The notes beneath the pieces are model-generated. The model did not search any database. It saw only the letters and a list, made by a program, of their open reading frames with translations, and had not been told where the DNA came from. Positions 58,026 through 64,000 of a stretch of DNA of 64,000 nucleotides are shown piece after piece. Position 1 is the stretch's first letter; every line of letters begins with the position of its first letter. Made by a program: the position numbers and the translations under genes. Origin of the DNA: JAPSGB01 sp963775185 (lineage in GTDB: Bacteria > Myxococcota_A > Polyangia > Polyangiales > Polyangiaceae); NCBI GenBank assembly GCA_963775185.1, contig CAVZIE010000004.1:310001-374000 (forward strand), in the 5' to 3' direction.

Positions 58026-58322
58026 TCAGCGCTCCAGCGTCCAGCCGGTCGCAGCGGTGAAATTCTCCACCGCTGCTGGGTTGGAGACCGCCGCGAACTG
58101 ACCCGTAGCGATCGCGTGGAACTCCTTGACGTTGAACCAATCGATCTGGAGGCCGAGATCGAAGTCGGGCTTGAACGTCATGAACGCGTGCGCGTCGATC
58201 GACCCCGCGAGATCGATGTCGACGGTCTTGCCTCCGACGGAAATCGACTTCTTCGTCTTTCCGAGACTGATGCTCTTCGTCACGTCGACGGTCGGAGTGA
58301 CGGCACCGCTGGTGTCCTTCAC
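58026..58322 (-). CDS. Hypothetical protein, possibly a fragment
   Basis: From GTG/ATG-poor sequence near 58322 the reading KDTSGAVTPTVDVTKSISLG, TVDIDLAGSIDAHAFMTF and WFNVKEFHAIATGQFAAVS looks like a beta-rich soluble protein of about 98 residues. It follows a degenerate repeat copy (58339-58355) and the stop of the upstream gene. The N-terminus may be missing. I recognise no family. Confidence 0.45.
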   Translation of the reverse strand: MKDTSGAVTPTVDVTKSISLGKTKKSISVGGKTVDIDLAGSIDAHAFMTFKPDFDLGLQIDWFNVKEFHAIATGQFAAVSNPAAVENFTAATGWTLER

Positions 58323-58338
58323 GCCGTTCGACGGCAGC

Positions 58339-58355
58339 TTCCCGCCGGACCAGCC
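58339..58355 (-). repeat. Degenerate copy of the dispersed repeat
   Basis: On the minus strand it reads CTGGTCCGGCGGGAA, one base shorter than the core. It starts about 13 bp after the stop of the gene at 58368-58847, the same position relative to a gene end as intact copies. Confidence 0.45.
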
Positions 58356-58367
58356 TGGACGTGGGCG

Positions 58368-58847
58368 TCAGGTAGGTACGCCCGCGAGCTTGAGCACCCA
58401 TTCGTGGGGGACGCTCAAGGTGAATGCGGTCGCGGGCAGTTCCTTCAGCTCTTCGGGAGAGAAGCTCAACTCGTAGTGCAGCGAGAGGTGCCCGCTCCAT
58501 TCCGCATCGACGTGCGCGAGGTCGACCGCCAGCAGCACGCCGTGCTCGTCGATGGTCACCGCGAGCGGACCGGGCGTCGTCGCGCTCCACTCGTGATCAA
58601 TGGCCTTGCCTGCGAGCTTCGGAACGACCGACAGTGTACCGACGATGCGCCGTCGCGTGAGAGCGAGTGCTCCGGAGTAGCTCCGCGTATTCGTCCCGCC
58701 GACGATGAGCCCGGGCAGCTTCCCTGAAAACCGGTACGCGACCGGCACGCCCTCGTAGACGTGAAGCACGCCTTCCTCTTCCACCGCCGAGCGGATCTCG
58801 TCGGGCAGCTTTCCGATACCGAACAACTTGTAGCGAAGCGTCGTCAT
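58368..58847 (-). CDS. Conserved-looking hypothetical protein
   Basis: The 159-residue protein starts at ATG 58847 after GGGAGGTG. It is predicted to be mostly beta (GVLHVYEGVPVAYRFSGKLPG, GALALTRRRIVGTLSVVPKL, GPLAVTIDEHGVLLAVDLAH), resembling a PH-like or lipocalin-size barrel. There is no signal peptide. I do not recognise a family. The frame is intact. Confidence 0.6.
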   Translation of the reverse strand: MTTLRYKLFGIGKLPDEIRSAVEEEGVLHVYEGVPVAYRFSGKLPGLIVGGTNTRSYSGALALTRRRIVGTLSVVPKLAGKAIDHEWSATTPGPLAVTIDEHGVLLAVDLAHVDAEWSGHLSLHYELSFSPEELKELPATAFTLSVPHEWVLKLAGVPT

Positions 58848-58869
58848 CGTCACCTCCCGGTTGGTTTCG

Positions 58870-60112
58870 ATGCCGGCGATCATAGCCGCCGTGGGGGTGG
58901 CTGTCGCGCAGACGCCGATCCGCGATCTACCGGCGCGCGAAGTCCTCGCGCGGAGATGGCCACTACAGCTCCGCGTGCAAAGGCGGTACCTTGTCGCGGT
59001 GGTTCGGCTCCGGGGAGTGGCGGCGTCTACGCTTCACCGAAACCCGGACCTGCTCGAATCGCTGCTCCAGCGTCGCGGAAGTACTCCGTCCGGCGTTCGA
59101 CTCCTGTTATCGGCAGTCCGGTTCGTCGGCATACGGCTGCGTCATGTTGAAGGTCACGGTCGATCCCACAGGTGCCGCGCTGGAGGTCGCTCCTGGTGCC
59201 ACCGTTCTTCCGGACGCCCTGGTTTCCTGCGTCGTCGCCGAGATCAAGCGCGGGCATTTGGCGCAGCCCAGAGCTGGATCTGGATACCTGATCCCGCTGT
59301 CGTTCGTCCCGTTCGGGATGCGTGGCGAGCCGAGGTGCTCGTCGCCTGTCAGCCCCGCCGCCGCAACCAATACGGCACGCGCAGCCTTCCAGCATGCGCT
59401 GAAGCAGCAAGATGCCGGCGAACAGAAACGCGAGGTACTCGAAGCCATCGCGCACTACAGGAACGCGCGGGACGGCTGGCTCTTCCGGTTGGCCACGAAG
59501 CCGGACGAGGAGTACCGCTTCCGGTACGCAGATGCCGCGTACTGGATCGTCGTGCTGCAGGTGGCCCTCGACCAATCGCCGACCCCACGAGAGATCGCCG
59601 AGGCCGAAATCGGCGCTCGAAGCGGTCAGGGACAACAACCCGAAGCGAGCGGAAGTTGTCGCCCACGACCTCGTCACGATGGCCGACCGCTTGTTGGCGG
59701 CGACTTCAAGAGGTTCAAGGAGACCAACGGTGCGGAAGGTCTCGAACCGCACGCCACGCCGGACCTGGATACGTCGCCTCTTCCGCCCGCCGTGCCGTTG
59801 CCGCCCGAGGCCCAGTCGACGATCGAGCTGAGGACAGACTTCCTGCGCGTCTCCAGTCCGGGTGGCGCCTTCTACGACGAGCGACCGCTCTTCGCGCTCG
59901 GCGGAGCACAGCGCCTGGTCGCATACGGACAGGCCGATGCTGCCGAGACGTGGCTGGAGACAGCGCAGCACGAGGGATGCGTGCAGCACTCGCCGATCGC
60001 GACCAAGGCCCACCGGATGCGCGTCGCACTCGCTCGCGCCTCGGGCAAGAAGGACGAGGCCGGGAAGATCGAGAACGCACCAGACTGCTCAACGGATCAG
60101 AGTGCGCGATGA
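58870..60112 (+). CDS. Protein with AgmX/PglI-like C-terminal-type domain (frame changes, start uncertain)
   Basis: The reading VAEVLRPAFDSCYRQSGSSA then CVMLKVTVDPTGAALEVAPG and LVSCVVAEIKRGHLAQP matches the AgmX/PglI C-terminal domain, a TonB-C-like module of myxobacterial motility and envelope proteins. A helical region with YRNARDGWLFRLATKP and ALEAVRDNNPKRAEVVAHDL (in a second frame, about 59605-59700) follows. It ends with PLFALGGAQRLVAYGQADAA. A signal-like N-terminus starts at 58870 (MPAIIAAVGVAVAQ) in another frame. Up to three indels are needed. Confidence 0.5.
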
Positions 60113-60155
60113 GGGCAGCCGGTTTGCCGGACGCGCGCGAAGCCGACACCAGATG

Positions 60156-60177
60156 GAATTCCGCGCCGGACCGACAT
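60156..60177 (-). repeat. Dispersed repeat, copy 22 (first arm of inverted pair)
   Basis: The core is perfect. It is separated by only 3 nt from copy 23 and lies between convergent genes, 43 bp after the stop at 60112. Confidence 0.9.
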
Positions 60178-60180
60178 GCT

Positions 60181-60202
60181 GATGCCGGCCCGGCGCGGAA
60201 TC
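60181..60202 (+). repeat. Dispersed repeat, copy 23 (second arm of inverted pair)
   Basis: It has one core substitution (GGCCCGG). With copy 22 it forms an imperfect hairpin of about 20 bp with a very short loop, ending 17 bp from the stop of the minus-strand lipoprotein. Confidence 0.88.
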
Positions 60203-60219
60203 CCCGGGCACGCGGCGCG

Positions 60220-61999
60220 CTACTTCGCGATCTTGCGGAGCGAGCAGCTGGCCATCTGGCACTCCACCCAGTACACGGCCGTCGCGTCGGTGGCGACCGT
60301 GGACACGGAACCGACGCCCGCGACCAGCGTCTTGGGCGAGCCGCCCGCCAGGGGTACGCGCACGAGATCCGGATCGTCCACCACGTACACGCCGCTGGAG
60401 TCGACGGCGGCGCCGATGCTCCACGCGGCGGGAACGCTCAGGCCGGTAGCGAGAGAGTTCGGCGTTCCGCCCGGGAACGCGCTCGTGGCGAGACGTGACA
60501 GACTGCTCGTGTCCGTCAGATACACGTAGCCATTGACGACGCCGAGCGGGTAGCCGGCCATGATCGTCGAGTCTTCCGCCGACCCGCCCGCGGGCAACTT
60601 CACGCGCTTCAAGTGGTGGTCGTTGCTGCCGGCCCAATAGACGTGCGATGCGTCCACCGCGATCAGAGATCGGTTGGTCGACGGCAGAGCCGGACGCGAG
60701 CGTGACCGACGAGCCGCCGGCGATCGGCTTGCGGTTGACGCTGCTGTCGCCGGTGTTCGCCCAGTACACGTCCGTCGCGTCGACGGCGACGCCGAACGCG
60801 TTCTTGCCGGACTGCGACTGCACGTAGGAAGCCGTGCCGCCGCCTACCGGCACCTTGCGGATGCCTTCGCGTGCCCCAGACCCGTTCGACCAGTACACGT
60901 TCGTCCCGTCGGTAGCGATGAACAGCGGGGTCGTCTCGCCGGCCGCGAGCGTCGTGACAGCCCCGCCGAAGCGCGGCACCGAAATCACCGAATCCGGCAT
61001 GGTCGCGTACACGTTGTTGGCGTCGACGGCGATGGCGGTCGGGGTGTCGATGCTGGCGAGCGTCAAGGCCTGGCACTTGCCTGCGGAGCACGTGCCGCCC
61101 TGGCAGTCGTGGCCGCAAGCGCCGCAGTCGGTCGCGCTGGCGTTGGTGTTCGTCTCGCACGCATCGTCGGCCTGGCTCGCGGTCGGCGTCGTACAATCGG
61201 CCTTGCCGCTCTGGCACGTCGGCCGGCACGCCCCCGCGTCGCACTTGCGCGTCGCGACGCCGGCGGACGAGCAGGCGTGCGCGCATGCGCCGCAGTGATC
61301 GACGTCGGTGCTCGTGTCCACCTCGCAGCCGTCGTCGCCGTCGGCGTTGCAGTCGGCGCGGTTCGCGGCGCAGGTCGGCTTGCACACGCCGGCCACGCAC
61401 GCGCGCTGGGACACGCCGTCCGATCCGCACGCGTGACCGCACGTGCCACAGTTGTCCGGATCGGTATCGAGATCGACGCTGCAGCCGAGCTTCGGCGTGG
61501 AGCACGCGGCGTGGCTTCCGTCGCAGGTCGGCGCGCAGGTCCCGGCAGCGCAGCTGCGCGCGGTCGTATTCGCCGTGCCGCAGGCGCTGTCGCACGCCCC
61601 GCAGTGGTCCGGATCCGACTCGAGATCGACGCAACCCGCGCCGCCGCACGCGGTGCCGCCGTCGTCGCACACCGGGCCGCCGTCGCCCGCGTCCCCGGCG
61701 TCGCTCGCGCCGCTCGCGCCGGCGTCCTGGTCGCCCGCACTGCCGGCCGATCCGGCGTTCCCGCTCGCGCCCGCAGCGCTGCTGCCCGCGTCGCCGGCGC
61801 TCCCGCCGGAACCCGTCGAGCCCGACGACCCGGCGCTGCCGGCGCTATCGGGCCCAGCGTCGCTCGCGCAGGTGCGCGACTGCTGGCAGTTGTCGAAGCC
61901 ACCGCCCCCGCACGCGGTCACGCCCGTCGAGACCACCAGCGCCGTCAGCGCCGCCGTGGGGCAGCGCCGCCAGCATCCGTCGAAAAAGCTTGAAAACAT
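60220..61999 (-). CDS. Cys-rich lipoprotein with beta-propeller-like domain (one frame change)
   Basis: ATG 61999 opens a lipoprotein signal (AALTALVVSTGVTAC). A Gly/Ser/Ala linker of about 60 residues follows, then four or five Cys modules with the pattern DPDHCGACDSACG, CAAGTCAPTCDGS and DPDNCGTCGHACG. The last 300 residues form repeats IAVDANNVYATMPD, IATDGTNVYWSNG and VAVDATDVYWANTG, a propeller-type domain. The frame changes near 60672, after which AVDASHVYWAGSNDHHLKRV continues to the stop. This architecture is frequent in myxobacteria and its ligand is unknown. Confidence 0.75.
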
Positions 62000-62104
62000 G
62001 GAGTTCTCCCGCGCGGACGCACGCCGGCCGCGACTGGTTCGAGTTCGGCGTGCTGGTCGGCCCGCGGGGGAGCGCGGTTGCGGAAAATCGACGCTGCCGC
62101 GATT

Positions 62105-63247
62105 TCAGGCGGCCGCGCGCGCTTGCAGCAGCTCGACGCGCTGCCGCGTCGCGACCAGGCGCGCGTCCCACAGCGCCGCCCAGCGCGCGTCCGGGATGCG
62201 TCCGTGGGCGCGCAGCTGGTCGGGATCCGCGCGCGCGATCAGCCGTTGGTTCGCCGGGGTTGCCGCCGTGGGGCGCGGGTAGCGCGCGAGATCGGCCAGC
62301 GCCTGGTCGAGCGCCGGACGCACGCGCGCGCCGTGCTCGCCGACGAGCCAGGCGAGCGTGGCCCACGACAGCTCGGCGTGGGTGCGCTCCTCGCGAGCGA
62401 TCTGCTCGAGCACCGCGCGCGTCACGGGCTCGCGACACGCGGCGGCGCACTCGGCCGCGACGTCGGCGTTGAAGTCTTCCAGCTGGCAGCCGTCCGACAG
62501 ACTCTCCACGGCCAGCGTGACGAGCGGATCGGCCTTCGAGTCGAGCCCGCCGAGCAGCAGATCCGGCATCGCCTCTACGCTGTGCGATCGCCTGCCGTAG
62601 CCGGCCGCGAGGGCGAAACAGCGTCGCGTGTGATCGATCTCCTCGAGCGCCGCGCGGTGCGTCCATTCGGTGAGCTCCGCCGGCGCGCCGACGGCGGCGA
62701 GCAGCCACGACACGCGCGCAAACGCCGGCACGCTGGCGTGCTCCTTCTGCGCGTCGTGAAGCCACAGGGCCTCGAGCGCGCGCCGCGTGGCCTCGTCCAG
62801 ATCGCGCGGGTCCGGACGATCGCCGGCGGTCCAGTCGCTGCCCTCGCGAAGCTCCGGGTGGAGTTGCCGGCCACGCACGCGCAGCGGTCGGCCCCACGCG
62901 CCGCCGCCCCTCAGCGCCGACGCCGCCATCCCGAGGACCCAGCCGACGGGAGCGCCAGCCGCCACCACGATGCCGACGAAAGCCCCGAACACGCCGAGCA
63001 CGGTGCCGCCGCCGGCCGGTCGTCGCACGATGCCGACGATGAACGCGATGCACGCACCAAGCCCGATCGCGAACTGCAGAGCCGCGAGTACCGCGAAGAT
63101 CACGCTCCAATCCGACGACGAGGAGTTCATCACCCCCTCCTCCCAGACAAGAAAGTTCAGCGGCGCGATCAGCAGCGCGCCCACGAGCAGGATCCCGCCC
63201 ACAGCTGCCGCACGCGACACTGCCGGTTGCGCAACATCGTCGCTCAT
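62105..63247 (-). CDS. Membrane protein with C-terminal ferritin-like domain
   Basis: The 380-residue protein has four hydrophobic segments in the first 150 residues (VGGILLVGALLIAPLNFLVW, VIFAVLAALQFAIGLGACIAF, TVLGVFGAFVGIVVAAGAPVG). A helical domain follows with paired iron-type motifs: AQKEHASVPAFARVSWLL and ALEEIDHTRRCF in the first half, VLEQIAREERTHAELSW in the second. This matches a myxobacterial ferritin-like group of unknown function. ATG 63247 overlaps the stop of the ArsR-type gene (ATGA), so both are coexpressed. Confidence 0.75.
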   Translation of the reverse strand: MSDDVAQPAVSRAAAVGGILLVGALLIAPLNFLVWEEGVMNSSSSDWSVIFAVLAALQFAIGLGACIAFIVGIVRRPAGGGTVLGVFGAFVGIVVAAGAPVGWVLGMAASALRGGGAWGRPLRVRGRQLHPELREGSDWTAGDRPDPRDLDEATRRALEALWLHDAQKEHASVPAFARVSWLLAAVGAPAELTEWTHRAALEEIDHTRRCFALAAGYGRRSHSVEAMPDLLLGGLDSKADPLVTLAVESLSDGCQLEDFNADVAAECAAACREPVTRAVLEQIAREERTHAELSWATLAWLVGEHGARVRPALDQALADLARYPRPTAATPANQRLIARADPDQLRAHGRIPDARWAALWDARLVATRQRVELLQARAAA

Positions 63248-63576
63248 CGCTTCCGTCCCTTCTTGTTCGTCGAGAGCACCGCATCGATCGGGTCGAGGCG
63301 CGCGCTCCATCCGGCGCGCTGTCGGTCCATCCACGCCACGGCTTCGCCGAGCGGCGCGGGCTCGAGCGCGATCAAGTGCACGCGCCCGACGCGACGCCGC
63401 GCGACGAGGCCGGCGTGTTCCAGCCTGCGGATGTGCTTCGACACCGCCTCGAGCGACATGTCGAAAGGCGCGGCGAGATCCGTGACCTTCGCCTCGCCGA
63501 CGACGAGCCGCTCGACGAGCGCCCGCCGGGTCGGATCGGCGAGCGCCGACAGCACGAGATCGAGGCTGGATTCCAT
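63244..63576 (-). CDS. ArsR-family winged-helix regulator
   Basis: The 110-residue protein has LVLSALADPTRRALVERLV, a recognition helix in MSLEAVSKHIRRLEHAGLV, and a wing with RVGRVHLIALEPAPL. It lacks the Cys metal box of arsenic sensors and belongs to the SdpR/activator-of-Hsp90-linked branch. No start-proximal ribosome site is seen, so translation may be leaderless. It lies immediately behind an AT-rich palindrome, likely its own operator, and is coupled to the ferritin-like membrane protein gene. Confidence 0.88.
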   Translation of the reverse strand: MESSLDLVLSALADPTRRALVERLVVGEAKVTDLAAPFDMSLEAVSKHIRRLEHAGLVARRRVGRVHLIALEPAPLGEAVAWMDRQRAGWSARLDPIDAVLSTNKKGRKR

Positions 63577-63583
63577 GGCCGGT

Positions 63584-63613
63584 AATATTCCACCTATTAG
63601 TTGAATATTGTCA
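63584..63613 (-). promoter_or_regulatory. Operator and promoter of the ArsR-type gene
   Basis: AATATTC (63584-63590) and GAATATT (63603-63609) form a 7-bp inverted repeat with a 12-bp spacer. On the minus strand a TTGACA (-35) overlaps the outer half-site, and GAATAT lies 18 bp further as a possible -10 overlapping the other half. Self-repression is expected. Confidence 0.65.
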
Positions 63614-63623
63614 AGGGGGATTG

Positions 63624-63645
63624 GATGCCGGTCCGGCGCGGAATC
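63624..63645 (+). repeat. Dispersed repeat, copy 24, in the divergent region before uppP
   Basis: The core is perfect. It is one of the few copies not near a stop codon: it lies 20 bp upstream of the uppP start and beside the ArsR-type promoter. Confidence 0.9.
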
Positions 63646-63664
63646 GTGGTACCCGGACGCGCGC

Positions 63665-64000
63665 ATGCACCCGCTGATCGCCGTCCTGCTCGGTATCGTC
63701 GAGGGGCTCACCGAATACCTGCCGGTCTCGTCCACCGGACACTTGATCCTCGCGGGCTACTTGCTCGGCGAGAAGAGCAAGGGCACGGCGTCGTTCGAGA
63801 TCGTGATCCAGCTCGGCGCCGTGCTCGCCGTGGTCGTGGAGTATCGCAAGCTGCTCGGCGATCACCTGCGCGATCTGCTCGCGCGCAAGCCCGGCTCGCT
63901 CTCGCTGTGGACGGCGCTGGCCGTCGCCTTCGTACCCGCGGCGATCGTCGGCCTGCTCCTGCATCACGCGATCAAGGAGCGCTTGTTCACACCGCTGCCC
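63665..64000 (+). CDS. uppP: Undecaprenyl-diphosphatase UppP (partial, 3' end outside window)
   Basis: The enzyme recycles the lipid carrier of cell-wall synthesis by dephosphorylating undecaprenyl diphosphate and can give bacitracin resistance. The N-terminal signature GIVEGLTEYLPVSSTGHLIL (residues 10-29) contains the catalytic Glu pair region and the SSTGH motif. Membrane segments and the FEIVIQLGAVLAVVVEYRKLL run follow. ATG 63665 is standard for the family. The second catalytic motif lies beyond the window. Confidence 0.95.
   Translation, partial: MHPLIAVLLGIVEGLTEYLPVSSTGHLILAGYLLGEKSKGTASFEIVIQLGAVLAVVVEYRKLLGDHLRDLLARKPGSLSLWTALAVAFVPAAIVGLLLHHAIKERLFTPLP

Noticed and set aside
55126..58590. 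A 1154-codon minus-strand frame opposite the kelch gene
   Set aside because: It is the antisense shadow of the kelch repeats, Arg/Ala-rich, and has no domain resemblance. The plus-strand gene has a signal peptide, ribosome site and sorting tail.

Overview
The window is GC-rich throughout and looks like a chromosome segment of a myxobacterium (Myxococcota, probably Polyangia-like). The reasons are the many lipoproteins with Gly/Ser/Thr/Ala-rich linkers and Cys-rich modules, a kelch protein ending in a MYXO-CTERM-like tail (GCGC motif, hydrophobic segment, RRRR), and many regulators and predicted secreted proteins. No rRNA, tRNA, CRISPR array, phage or replication origin was recognised. One transposase remnant was found near 35 kb.

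Layout. 0-10 kb: msrA (partial), a B12-binding radical SAM enzyme, a TPR protein, class I fumarase, a TerB-like protein and a GH36-like glycosidase lipoprotein. 10-18.5 kb: an arsenic operon (arsR-acr3-arsC) with a clear operator, a methyltransferase, then a repair and stress block (Ada-AlkA fusion, Ogt, OxyR-like regulator, MFS exporter). 18.6-24.9 kb: outer-membrane and lipoprotein genes and a broken AraC-type regulator. 24.9-28.2 kb: a four-gene signalling operon of receiver, diadenylate cyclase-like protein, receiver and PAS histidine kinase. 28-42 kb: oxidoreductases, a zinc-ribbon membrane protein, an SMR exporter, lipoproteins, a metallo-beta-lactamase-fold hydrolase, a DsbA-like protein, and a GNAT and ferritin-like pair. 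42-54 kb: an accessory zone rich in lipoproteins, gene fragments and gene-poor stretches, with a heparinase-like lipoprotein and an H1-like basic protein. 54-64 kb: an HtrA-like protease, the kelch protein, hypothetical proteins, a Cys-rich beta-propeller lipoprotein, an ArsR-controlled membrane ferritin-like protein and uppP (partial).

The most unusual feature is a dispersed short repeat of about 20-22 bp. Its core is CGGTCCGGCGCGG and its ends are TG[C/T] and [A/T]A[C/T]C. I located about 24 copies in both orientations, roughly one per 2.7 kb. Most copies lie within a few bases of a stop codon. Three form the C-terminal codons of genes, one lies in frame inside the kelch gene, and several form close inverted pairs that would fold as hairpins. 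It behaves like a REP/BIME- or RPE-type palindromic element and is the best candidate here for something undescribed.

About eighteen genes need one or more frame changes to read through, while long genes beside them are intact. This may reflect uncorrected indels in the assembly, real decay, or both, so frameshifted entries should not be called pseudogenes without checking reads.
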